This document shows, in pieces, positions 13,101 through 23,854 of a DNA stretch of 64,000 nt (positions are counted from its first letter, which is position 1; each line of letters starts with the position of its first letter). The stretch comes from Lunularia cruciata (taxonomy: Eukaryota; Streptophyta; Marchantiopsida; Lunulariales; Lunulariaceae): contig OX419759.1 of NCBI GenBank assembly GCA_948567375.1, forward strand, positions 60,861,493 through 60,925,492. Direction: 5' to 3'. The notes below the pieces were generated by a model. The model had not been told where the DNA came from. It was given only the letters and a program-made list of their open reading frames with translations, and ran no database searches. The position numbers were made by a program, and so were the translations under genes.

Positions 13101-13435
13101 CGTAAAAATGAATCGCTCGGCCGATTAGATGACTTCGGTATTGACGTGCCCGTGGGATTTGTGTTGAACAGGTCCAGCTAGGAGAAGAAATTGTGCAGCT
13201 CTTTTTCTCACCGGAAACATCACCCAGGTCGCAATCTCCATCGCAGGACGAAGCGAGCTCGAGTGCAGTCCCCAGCTCCGTGATGTCACCTACATCCATA
13301 GATCATTGGAAATACGTAGGGAACATCTCAAGTGACTTGTGTTCCAAAGGTTCTTCTTCAGTCCAGAACACAGATAGCGCAGGACAATCATCCCAAGGAA
13401 GTCCCTTCTCCGAGAGAATAAATGAAAAAATCTGA
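10179..13435 (+). CDS. LRRC46-like leucine-rich repeat axonemal protein, multi-exon
   Basis: Six exons chain in frame: 10179-10296, 11044-11200, 11403-11547, 11975-12405, 12688-12788 and 13172-13435 (stop at 13433). The protein begins with SDS22-type leucine-rich repeats (LTHVKLDRESI, VTNLYLQQNGLKSLKGIEF, LKFLMIADNELTEL, LMVLDASENLI). A cap motif follows (LPQSLSFLNVDGNPC, then LPNLKELDG), then an acidic Glu-rich stretch, a Ser/Thr/Pro-rich tail and a short helical segment (VGQLDHQRDMIIERSYERM). Spacing of the repeats, the LDRE-I motif and the cap resemble animal LRRC46, a sperm-flagellum protein. The second listed intron has a GC donor (CCG|GCAAGT). The 11547/11975 junction is the least certain. 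A role in a sperm axoneme is inference from family similarity. Confidence 0.65.
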
Positions 13436-15479
13436 CCTCTCCATTACTGAATCACGAAGGGTCGTCAATTTAAAGGTACGACATTCACACGGTGTTTGTT
13501 TACAAGTCATAACAAATCGAAAAATGAGTGTAGGGATACCAAAGTTCACACCAAAGAATGGTCTGCAGGACGTGTGTCCTGCTGCCATATATATAGGAAG
13601 AGAAAGTATACACATATGTTGTGTCACTCTTCACCATGGATTTGAAATGGTGACTAAAGATTAAACTTCCCCGCGTGCACTAGCCGCTAGGAATATTAGC
13701 TTAGTGCACGCTAGAAATATTAGCTTGTGATATTCTATCAACACAAGTCCGCACCCGAATGTCCAAGTTCTTTCTGAAGGTCAACTACAGAATTGCAAAT
13801 CTTCCTTGAAGGTTGAATTGTGCTGATTTAGAATCAATAAAAGCTACAAGTGGCTGAGGATGTCTCTGAGCAGATTCTTCAGACGACTGTCAGAATTACT
13901 AAAATTACACGGAGTGGTCATGAACGAGGCCGTCAGAGCTGCAATGTCGATCTGCACAAAAAAATTGATGATCATTGGCAAAGATTCTTTCTTACTAAGA
14001 GCCTCGCGGACCCCAACCTCCATCAGACACGGGGCTATACAGCCAGTGATTCGCCAGGCCGGTCGCTTCGCACGGCTTGCATTTTTGCCTTCCTCTTCCC
14101 CCACATAATCTGCACTTCACCAGTGGCTGACCTGTGAAGACCCCCCCTGAATTTGGAAGCACATCCATCACAGAACAGAGTAAGACCTCGTCCGGAGAGT
14201 TCCCAATGTAGTCATGAGCAACTGCACCACTTGAGGGCAGAGCACCATATTTTCATATGTCCATAAATTCTATGATATCGTCTGAGGTGTAAAGAGGTTC
14301 CTCGGTAGGAGTGGCAACAGTAGACTTTTGTCCCGACTCCTCACATTTTGCAAAATTGATTTTGACTATCTCCGATATGATTCTGTCAGAATTTCCGCAA
14401 CATCCAGATCATCTTGTTGATTACTGATTGAGTCATCTCATCTTGTTTCAGGAATATGCATCCGTTCTCCGGGACACCAACACAGGGAAAAGGAAACTGA
14501 GGCTGTTATTAAACCGCATTGAAAATCTATTACGGTAGACATTCTGTTACTAAACAGTGCAACAAATTTGACGTTTCTTTGTGACTGGAACAGATACGGA
14601 GTTTTGGCAGACTAGTAGCTCAACAACAACACTGATGCTGTTCCCAATTCGTACCTTGTCTACCTCGACCTTTGCATAGTCCACAAAGCTGCGCAGAAAG
14701 CCGAGATAAGTAATGGTGCATTAGGTACCAACATGATTTGAAACTCACGGGTATGCCATGGCATGCATATCAACAGAGTTTTGGGTACTTTGTTGACAGA
14801 AGCTGCCCTCAAATCATTTGATAGATATATACAGTCGAGCTGCAAGCAACTAGAGGAGCAAAGGCGAGTACATTATTTCCTACTCCAAGACAGCGGGCGC
14901 ATCTTCGGGGTTTCTGCACAGACGCAAGTATGTAGAGCAGATGTTAGATGTCATTTTCAGCAAAAAGTATAGAGTTTGGATGATCAACTTGTGGGAGGAT
15001 TTGCTAATTTCTCTGGGCGGTAAGCTTCAAACACAGATAATGATATTCACCCTTCTAAACCCTTATGCCGGGTTTATGTGAGACTTGCTAGGTGCAAACT
15101 TTAGACCAGTGCAAGTGTCTAGAGGTGTTAACATGTACGTCTGCATCCCGTGGTCGCAATTGACGCGCTTTAGATGATAATTGACAGAATTAAATAGCAG
15201 ACTTCCGTTCAAAGTGGAAGCACCTAAGCTGAAAGACTGTTAATCATGAGTGAGTTCGAGCCTTTTTCCGATAAAGGCAAGACCAATCTGGATAATGATG
15301 TTGAGGTCTTAACTTCTTCTGAGTTCTGAGCGACCTTGAATACAGTAAACTGCTGCTGGGATTGCTGGAAATACATCTAATTCGCGCATAATCTGATCCA
15401 AGGATAGAAAAATGGAAAGAAGCTTTGCAGAATTAAATGGTTTGAGTGGCATTTTCGATCTTTGATGTTGGCAATGTAT
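13436..15479. other. Downstream genic-looking DNA, possible further exons
   Basis: After the stop at 13433 several short open stretches bounded by splice-like signals occur: 13850-14110, 14452-14534 (EYASVLRDTNTGKRKL) and about 14800-14867 (KSFDRYIQSSCKQLEEQRR). The last two look helical and charged, as coiled-coil exons would. Their phases do not chain with each other or with 13172-13435. They may be exons of an alternative transcript, a second gene, or chance. Nothing recognisable lies between 14980 and 15479. Confidence 0.25.
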
Positions 15480-15832
15480 TGCCACATACTCACTATGATG
15501 TAAGATGATGGTATTACGCACTGTAAGCTTACAATGCGTAATTAACATCAAATTCCCTCCCTTCTATTCCTCTATTCTCAACAAGATCTTAAGTCACGAA
15601 GAGATGCAGTATCCACCCCATTTATTCACCACCACGATTTGAGATAGAAATATTGATGAAGACTAAGCAGTGAAAGACTTGGACAACGAGACACCTTGAA
15701 CAATCAAGCAACGTTATGCAACTGACGAACTGATGGAGAGAATTTCTTCAATTCTGAAGCTGTGTGGTGAACATAACAGTGTGGTGAACATTCACGGATA
15801 ATTGGAGTGTAAAGATGGTGAAACCACCACAG

Positions 15833-15865
15833 ATTGAATAAGCTTGGATTCCAAGCTTATTCAAT
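15833..15865. repeat. Perfect hairpin, 15-bp stem with 3-nt loop
   Basis: ATTGAATAAGCTTGG, then ATT, then its exact reverse complement. The corresponding place in the right arm (near 36970-36990) has only one half of the stem, so the second half arose in the left arm, as expected for a template-switch (quasi-palindrome) mutation. Confidence 0.85.
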
Positions 15866-16502
15866 GGACAGGTAAATGTTATGGACAAGTTCAGCTATGA
15901 AACGTCATCTCTTTGAAGTACTCAAGTTTCCTTGCTCGAGCTGCGAGCTGCGTTTTCTGTAGCACGAAAATTTCGACACGCATCTAAATTTACGAGTAAC
16001 AAACGATTGAGGTGATGCGCTTACAAGAATTCTGCGCGCGGTGCGTGTAAGCGACGGGAAAGCCAGTGGAACGAACAAGACCGCAATTGATACCACAGCT
16101 CCAACCCAAGGGGGTCCCCCGTGCACTGCCATGAGAAGAAATCACCACGCTAGGAAAATCGCTAATATGGGATCAATAGTTTGGCATTGGCCATCGCCTG
16201 CGTGCCTCCATTGCTTTCTCTTCTCGACTTTTTGGGCCAGAGTTCATGCCACCGGCAAGATTGTCCCCACGTTTCACCCCTTCCATCTGCATCCAGACAT
16301 CGTATCTCGTTCATTCCTTCCTTCCTTATTTGTCACTAGCTGGGTCTTCTTCCTGTGGCCCGTGAATGCTCCCATCATAATTTATAACCAGCAACACGAA
16401 GGAGCCCTGTCTATCGTATTGCCACATACCTCATCCCACCGCGGGTCCCACAACCTTATATCCACTTGGCTTTTTTGTCATTGCGCTTTCCCACTTCCAT
16501 GC

Positions 16503-16607
16503 TGGCTTAGCCCCATGTTACCTTTTTCGTCTCTCCCTTGTACGGCTTGATGGGGTCTTCCCATCCTTCGTTTTTCCTACGCGGTCGCCTTTCATTCACT
16601 TCCATGC
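16503..16607. repeat. 105-bp left-arm-specific segment between 11-bp direct repeats
   Basis: CACTTCCATGC occurs at 16492-16502 and again at 16597-16607. The intervening DNA is absent from the right arm, which has a single junction near 36325. Within it, 16518-16569 matches 63624-63675 at 51 of 52 positions. It is either an inserted dispersed repeat with an 11-bp duplication, or sequence lost from the right arm by recombination between the short repeats. Confidence 0.7.
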
Positions 16608-16814
16608 ACCACATCTGCTCTTCGTCCTTCTCTCGTGAACTGATTCTGGTTCCTTCAAAAGTCCAGTTCGGGGTGTTTCCCCAACTTTTAACTTCTTCAC
16701 TTTTCCATTGATCAAAAGCTCCACAGGAAACTGCTCCACAACAAGCGGCTGGCTTACCACCTGGGGCTTATCATCCCCAAAACCTCCGCTCGTGTTCATC
16801 CACAACATGATCAT
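16596..16814 (-). other. Short ORF shared by both palindrome arms, doubtful
   Basis: A 72-residue minus-strand frame starts MIM-WMNTSGGFGD. Its right-arm counterpart (36099-36347, plus) keeps the start and about 50 residues in register before diverging. I do not recognise the sequence. Replacement changes are frequent, so constraint is not evident; it may be a repeat-derived fragment. Confidence 0.2.
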
Positions 16815-18674
16815 GCTTTAGCTTTACACCCTTAAAGGACACTTTTAGTCTAATCCGTTTCTTATGAAGTTAAATCTTCTTCCCCATCTTCTCCACTCAA
16901 AGGAGTTCTTACAAAAACTAGAAGGGGGGGCCATGCTTCATCCAAATTCGAGGGCGTGTTACAGAGAAAGGCAAGTGAAATCACGTCCAGTCATCAACTT
17001 GCAAAGGGCAAGATAATTGAAGGATTATTTGGTGTCGGAAGAAAGGGGAAGTGGACTTGGATACTAGAAGTGAGACTAAAGAAAGACTACACTGGACATC
17101 TCTCTAGGAAAATAATTAGCCTATAGGTATCTTGAAATGTTTCCTTTCACCTGTAAACCGAGAAGGACCAATATGGGACTGTCTTGGATGCTCTCTCTCG
17201 TCGGCTTTGAATTCATCTTCAAATGTGCTGAGTATAACTCCATTGCAGCGATACCAGAATCCTTTAACATTACAGTATTCATATCAGTTCCAGAAATCGT
17301 TACGAAGGACATACCCCTTGTCATATCTTCATGGAAAGTCCGAGTGTCAGATATCCTGATGCGATTCTCGTGTGACTGTAGTACTGATTAGAACTGTGAA
17401 AGAGCTTATGAAGTATCCACGGTGAGGAAATTTGATTTCTTCAAAGCTTGAGTAGATCGATACCCCTAAGTTATATCGGTCTGACACGGTGATTGAGTAA
17501 ACCATGCACAGAAGTGATTGTTCAAGACATATAATGCATTGGTCATTATCCAACTCACTGTGTAGCAACTCATCTGAGTTTGGTACCACGAGTTCAATAT
17601 CAACTTCTCCTCAGCGAGTCCCAGAGCTGCTGATATTTTTCACTTCCGGATATATAAGTGGAAGGAATGGAGTATGGGACACCATAGTGTACGTAGTAGA
17701 CATTTCTGCTGTGATTAACATCCACGCAAACTGATTATATGTATAAAGAAGTGAATCCAGTGTGCTTTGAACAATCTACATACAAAAGACAGATCTGAAT
17801 ATTTCCTACCTTAGATTACATGTGAATCTTCAATCTTTCTTCGTTTCTGATCATCAGAGCCTGCAACATAATTCGTAGGTCCCGGCAACACAACCAGCAA
17901 CAAAGATGTTGAGACCAAAGTTTAAAGTCCTGACTGGAGCTTGCACGTTATGAAGAAAAACCGACTATCATCGTCACAATCACTATTAATGCTGAAGACT
18001 CATGTGGCAGTCAATTGTTGAGAGACAAAGACGGAAATAGACGAGAAGCGATTCAGCTTGAACAAGGTAATCCAATATGGAAATAAGGGGTGCAAAAATG
18101 AGATTCCTGTTTCCTTCTACAAGAATCAAACAGAGCAAACCGGTCTCTAAGAGACATTTCAATTTCATAGATAAAAGAACAGAATTGCGATCTATACAGC
18201 GAATCTGTCTTCTCCGTGGATTTCTTTCCATAAATTCTTGATGAAGAACATACTAGGTCGAAGTTGGGAGAAGATTTCGACTGTAAGATCACCCAAGGTA
18301 TGTTGAAGCTAAGCATCATAAAGTAAAAAACTATGACTACAGCATAACATGCCTACTGCTCAGTGCCGACTAGCTAAGTCAAGCTTCGTGATCGGGTATT
18401 TGGGGGGCACATGATGCTTTTAGATGTGTGCCCACCTCAAATAATCGTTTAGTCTAATCCAAGGACAATGGTACAGGGAGCTGGACAGTCATGTGTGTGG
18501 TGGCTATGATCTAGTACGTCCTGCTGCCCTGGGGTGTCAACCTCAAGTCAAAAACGTGACGTGAGGGTTCCATCAGTAAACGCACCTGGAGTTCACTAAA
18601 TTATTCATCCTCTTCGTTCTGAAGTTCCTCAGTAAATCTATTGGGTGACTTCGTCACTTTCTGGTGCAGCTTTC

Positions 18675-21600
18675 TCAAACTAGATTAATTCCAGGAAAAT
18701 CTGAACCATAAACATGTCCCATTTTCGACCGCTTTGTCTCCAGGTAGCGCTTGTTTTCTTTGGTGATGGGAGATAAGACAGGTACCCTCCGGCTGATCGA
18801 CAATCCATATCCTTTGAGACCCATAAACTTTGATGGATTATTCGTCATCAGCTTCATTGTTCGGACACCGACATCTCTGAGCATCTGCAGGCATTTTACA
18901 AAAGCTCGTTAGGATTTAAATTGAAAAGCCTACGAAGCTCAAGTGGATGATACCAACAGAATGAAATCAACTCAGCTCATAAGAATGTGATCACATCACA
19001 TAATTTTTACCTGTGCGCCAATGCCATATTCTCGCGAATCGACAGGTAACCCTAGATCCGTATTAGCCTCGACAGTATCACGCCCAGCGTCTTGTAGGTT
19101 GTAGGCCTGTAACTTGTGGCCTAAACCAATGCCCCTACCCTCATGACCTCGCAAGTAAACTAGAACCCCCCTTCCTTCTCGCTCGATATTCTGCATAGCC
19201 TGCGCCAGCTGGTTGCCACAATCACAGCGGGCTGATCCAAAGATATCTCCGGTCAAGCATTCCGAGTGCACCCTCACAAGTACATCCAACCCGTCCCCAA
19301 TATCACCCTGCACAGCACTAAAATTTGTCAAGAGTAGGAAGGTCCATCTATTAAGAGAAATTTTTCAGGTCCAACTCCAAGCCGGAAAACACTCAACAAT
19401 AACATATCAAGCTTACCTTGACCATTACTATGTGCTCAATCCCATCTATCTGTGACGTGTAACTGTAGGCTTGGAATGCACCCCATTGAGTAGGTAAACG
19501 TGCAACTGCAGTCCGCTCAACAAGCTTATCTCGCTTTCTCTTGTATCTGTAGAAGCAGCATTGAATTAGATCGAATTTCCATGCCTCATATATTTATATT
19601 CATTATTGTTTCGTGAAGGCGTAGATGGTGAATATATTCATACAAGACAACAGAGCATTTCAAGTGAACCCCTTTCCTGAACATACGTCAAGCAATATTG
19701 CGACTCTTTCTTGAATCTACCGATGCTAAAACTCTCCAAGAATCAAACTGTAATTTCCGAAGACGAAATAGTGACAGATAATGATCTTGAAAGCTTAGTA
19801 CTTGATGAACTGCCAGTCTTTGATGAAACACGCTAGGAAAACCAATATCAAAAGTCTGCTGAGTTTTCCACGCTCGGCGCACAGGGCGCCCCGAAAGTGT
19901 GGGGAGCGCGAGACTAGAGGGGGAGGGCTCGTAGATTGAAGGCACGACTGTAGCTAACTGGTGATCCTAATTCTATCAATGAATTCCAAGATATTCGACA
20001 AGCATCTTCAAACTCTGACTAGCTGTGCTTAATTCAAAATCGTGATATTTGCAAGTTCGGTATCATGGATGAAGCAGGAGTACCTCACTAGATCCGCAAT
20101 GGATATTAGCGGCAAGTTATGTTCCGCAGCAAATTTCTTGAGTTCAGGTACGCGAGACATAGTACCATCGCCATGGTTGACAAGTTCACAGAGGACACCG
20201 GCAGGTGGTAGTCCAGCCAGTTGACACAAATCTACTGCTGCTTCCGTATGACCAGCTCTTTTAAGAACACCACCTTTCCGGCCACGCAATGGGAAAATGT
20301 GACCAGGGCGTTTGAAATCTCCTGGTTGAGAGTCTGGTGACGCAAGTGCTAGTACTGTTTTAGTCCTATCCATAGCTGATACTCCAGTCGTGGTACCTAC
20401 TTTCGCATCCTGCAAATCGGGATAATAAAGAAGTTATTGAAAACCTGGACAACAGTAGACATACCTCCACAAGCAAGAATAATCTCAGCAGTTGAGTTAG
20501 TCCTACACAACGTTACTCCTTACAGTCACTCAAACTGTAGCCTGCAATGGTTTCCTAAGAGTCAAGCTTCCACTTGCAATAGGGGCGCAAATTCCTGATA
20601 CATCCTTCGGTCCGGTAAGGAAGAATGAACACACAGGTAGCCTACCACAGTTACGGTAAATGCAGTCAGCATTGCCTCCTCGTTGTCTTGACTTCGCACC
20701 ATAAGGGGTAGGTTCAGACGGTCAAGTGACTCTCCAGGCATCCCCACGCACACGATTCCCGTGCTATGATTTACCAAGAATGTCATGGCTTCTGGAGTCA
20801 TCAAAGAACCTGCCATTATTAAGTCACCTTCATTCTCTCTGTCTTCATCGTCGACTACCACGACGAACTGCACGGATAACACGGAAGTTTTCAGCACTGG
20901 TCTGCTAGGCCAGAGATGGAGGAGGAAAGCATACACAAGCCCGAACAAGCCCAGCCAACACTTACCTGAAGCTGAAGGCCGCCATATTGTGTTAAATGTA
21001 CTCGAGTGAAGCACCTAAAACTATAAGCAGGACATAATTCTCACTAAGAATGAGAATATTCTGGTGCGGTTAGTCAAATCGCAGCTTGATTGATTTCAGC
21101 TTCAACAAGTTCACTTAGTAACCCCTCTGCGAGTGTATACAATGTAGTCCAACGAACCTTTCCTGCTTTGATGGCTTCTACAGCCTCCATAATTGAGGAG
21201 AGCCCATCAGTGGGACGATCTGGATCACTCTCCACGTCACTAGTGAAATAACCTTCTGTGCAGGCAGGGGAGTCCTCTCTCCTTTCTTCTAGACTCGGTT
21301 TACCCTGCATCGAGCGAATTTGCATGAAAGCTAGATTTAGTTATTGCACAGCTTTTCAAGCTCAACAATTATCGTTACAGAAGCGACATGATATTTGAAT
21401 TCAGTACCAAATCTATCAAAATGTCGGAACAAGAAAGGTAGAAAAACCAGCTCAAAGCTCAAAGCAACCTGAAACCTTTCAAACTGTAAAATCATACAAT
21501 AACAAGGTGTTTCTCAAGTGAGATTCTTGTGTCACTCCGCTAAGAATGACACTTCACTACAGGCAGACCATAAATTTTTAACAGTGTCGGCAAAGGACAT

Positions 21601-21970
21601 ACACACTCGTTACGATTTCGCAGAGGCTTTCAGATCTGATCTAACAGGAGATCGAAGTTAAAAAGCCACAAGTACTCACATTCTCCGTTGCTACACTAGG
21701 TCTAACAATCTCGGACGCAGAGACTACAACTTTTCCTGATTGCACCGGTCTCCTCCTGGTACTCACGGCTCCGGGAGACGAAACTTTTAACTGCCTTCCC
21801 ATAAAGGTACTACTTCTACACATAGAATAATTAGCACCGGGTGCTCTGATAGACAGCATCGCGCTAAAATCAGCACCAGCAACTGCTGAACTCGGGGCTT
21901 TCTTCACTGACACAACCGCAGCCGTTGCTCCAGGAGACACAGCAGCACAAGCCACCAGGCAGGTCGACAT
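18675..21970 (-). CDS. RIBA: Bifunctional riboflavin biosynthesis protein RIBA (DHBP synthase / GTP cyclohydrolase II), copy 1
   Basis: Seven exons on the minus strand, in transcript order: 21970-21680, 21304-21158, 20867-20646, 20409-20084, 19546-19417, 19307-19011 and 18884-18675, all with GT-AG introns and consistent phases. The product is about 540 residues, the usual RIBA length. Exon 1 (residues 1-97) is Ser/Ala/Val/Arg-rich, like a plastid transit peptide. Residues about 125-330 are the DHBP synthase domain, with [10 protein letters not shown] at 152-161, GVSAMDR and GGHTEA-like RAGHTEA. The rest is GTP cyclohydrolase II, with zinc-binding Cys389, Cys400 and Cys402 ([15 protein letters not shown]) and [12 protein letters not shown]. 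It differs from copy 2 at only three residues near the N-terminus (Thr3, Leu5, Ala17 here). No key residue appears lost. The two genes are transcribed away from each other. Confidence 0.95.
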
Positions 21971-22503
21971 AACGTCTTGCACTGAATCTCAGTCACTCAC
22001 TCACTCACTCCGGCACTGCAATATGATATAATTGTCACTAAACAGCCATGAATGGCTATCCCCCGCACTCCAAATCCCTGTCAATTCGATCCACGATACT
22101 ACTCTCTCTTCGTCCCCTCTCGTCTGCAAATCGTCCACCCGTCCCCTTACCCACGCGCCACCTTCTACAACAGGTTGACAAGCGGTCCCTGCAACTTCCC
22201 GCAGCTCCTCCCTTCCTTCCCTTTCAAGAGCGTGGTTGCTGTTGGCTGTGGTTGCTGTTGAGTGACCGTAGTCCACGAGATCTGTCGGGCTCCCGTTTTG
22301 ACTGGCGCCTCTATCTGTGGAATTGATTTATCCACACACCGATACCAGGTTATCTTCCAGTCAACTAAATAGTATCAACCAACTGGGTTTCGAACCTTTG
22401 CATAATTGGTAAAGCCCGTGAATAAGGTGAACCCTCGGTGACCGTGGTGCGGTCCGTTGAAGAGAATCTGCGCGTCTATACTTACTCCAGAATACACTAC
22501 ATC

Positions 22504-23319
22504 CGTGCGTGTGGCATCATTTCAACAAAAGCTCACGGTTTAGACGGAGGGGACCTTGTGGTAGACGCAAGTAGTACTGGGCACTCTCGGCCACTTTTTC
22601 TCTCGGCATCAGCGACTCAGAGCATGCCACCAAGAGCTCACGTGTGTGCTCAATGTGTGGCACCATTTCACCAAGAGCTCACGGGTTTAGACGGAGGGAC
22701 CTTGTGGTAGCGGAGGCGCACGTAGCACTGGGCACACTCAGCCACTTTTTCTCTCGGCATAACCGACTCAGAGCATAGCACAGCTTTGGATCAACCTGTC
22801 AGGATCACGACTACGGTTTTTCGCGTTCCGTAGCTGACATCATCATCCATTGCCGAGAAAGACGGAAGACTCGGAGTAGACGGTCCTTTATCGTTCCCGC
22901 CGCCCCATGAGTTGACTCGTAATCTAATTGACATTTCTTCTTGTTTGTCGTCCGTGTGGGTTGTATGTGAGTTTCGACCATGATTTCCATTAGATCCCCG
23001 GTCCTCATCTTGTATTTCTCCTTTCCTTAGGGTACTTTCTTCTCCTGCACGAAAGTCTATAGTGGACTGCTTATGAAACTGCGTTCTCTTTTAGTTTGAA
23101 ACCAGTTATAATGTTGAGAAACAAAAGCATTATTCTGAATAATGGATTGCCATCTAAATAGCACTGACTTCGTTGATGGTTACAGAGATTTAAAACTGGG
23201 GAGTTTACTACAGGAAACATTGGACCTTGCTATGAATTGCACAAAGTTGCACTCAATCGATACCTCCCGTCTACTTTTTGTTCTTCGTATTATATCCTAA
23301 AAGTGTATAAGCGAATATG
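22504..23319. other. Palindrome spacer between the two RIBA promoters
   Basis: About 0.8 kb that is not mirrored between the arms. It starts with a tandem duplication (22510-22795). No gene is supported; short frames at 22438-22710 and 22811-23008 have no recognisable motif. It lies between the 5' regions of the divergent RIBA genes and may hold regulatory sequence. Confidence 0.6.
22510..22795. repeat. Imperfect tandem duplication, period 146 bp
   Basis: The block starting TGTGGCATCATTTCAACA at 22510 recurs at 22656 as TGTGGCACCATTTCACCA. Both copies contain GAGCTCACG-like and TTTAGACGGAGG sequences and end in TTTTTCTCTCGGCAT. Copies differ at several bases and small indels. Confidence 0.85.
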
Positions 23320-23397
23320 GTGTATTCTGGAGTAAGTCCCGACGCACAGATTCTCTTCAACGGACTGCACTAGGGTCACTGAGGCATTACCTTATTC

Positions 23398-23480
23398 ACG
23401 TCTTTACCAATTATGCGAAGGTCTTTACCAATGAAACGAAGGTCGGAACCATGCGAAGGTCTTTACCAATTATGTGAAGG
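23398..23480. repeat. Triplicated short unit in the copy-2 upstream region
   Basis: GTCTTTACCAAT occurs three times here, each followed by a variant of TATGCGAAG. The left arm has a single copy near 22405. This is a local expansion upstream of RIBA copy 2. Confidence 0.8.
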
Positions 23481-23854
23481 TTCGAAACCCTTTAGTTGAT
23501 AGTATTTAGCTGACTGGAAGGTAACCTGTTATCGGAGTGTGGATAAATCAATTCCAAATCTCAGATCTCGTAGACTACGGTCAATCGACAGCTACCACAG
23601 CCAGCAGCAGCCACGCTCTTGAAAGGGAAGGAAGGGAGGAGCTGCGGGAAGTTGTAGGGACCGCTTGTAAACCTGTTGTAAGGAGGTGACGGGGGGAGAC
23701 AATTTGCGGACTAAAGGGGACGAAGAGGGAGTAGTATCGTGGATCGAATTGACGGGAATTTAGAGTGCAGGGGACAGCCATTCATGGCTGTTTAGTGACA
23801 ATTATCTCATATTGCAGTGACGGAGTAAGTGACGGAGATTCAGTGCAAGGCATT

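Larger units (their letters stand above)
15480..22503. repeat. Left arm of the large RIBA palindrome
   Basis: This segment is the reverse complement of 23320-37330 once two right-arm insertions are removed. From 17737 inward, pairs sum to 45825 with almost no indels up to the RIBA start codon. The block 17790-21904 matches 23921-28035 with about ten differences spotted by eye. Outer (15480-17790) and inner (21970-22503) parts are clearly more diverged, with indels. The left arm shows the uninterrupted form of both right-arm insertion sites (near 17735 and 17403-17418). Confidence 0.93.

Noticed and set aside
16041-16550. 169-residue ORF in the left arm as a gene
   Set aside because: The mirrored right-arm sequence (36287-36712, minus) keeps only broken pieces with many replacement changes, and the left frame runs through the arm-specific 105-bp segment. 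No known motif.
20726-21009. ORFs antisense to RIBA exons (for example 20785-21009 and their mirror at 24816-25040)
   Set aside because: They are open only because they lie opposite conserved exons. They are identical in both copies because the core is identical, not because of coding constraint.
22000-23840. The palindrome as a simple sequencing or assembly fold-back artefact
   Set aside because: The arms differ by indels and substitutions outside the core, and only one arm holds two insertions with target duplications. A fold-back artefact would be identical throughout. Long reads should still confirm the axis.
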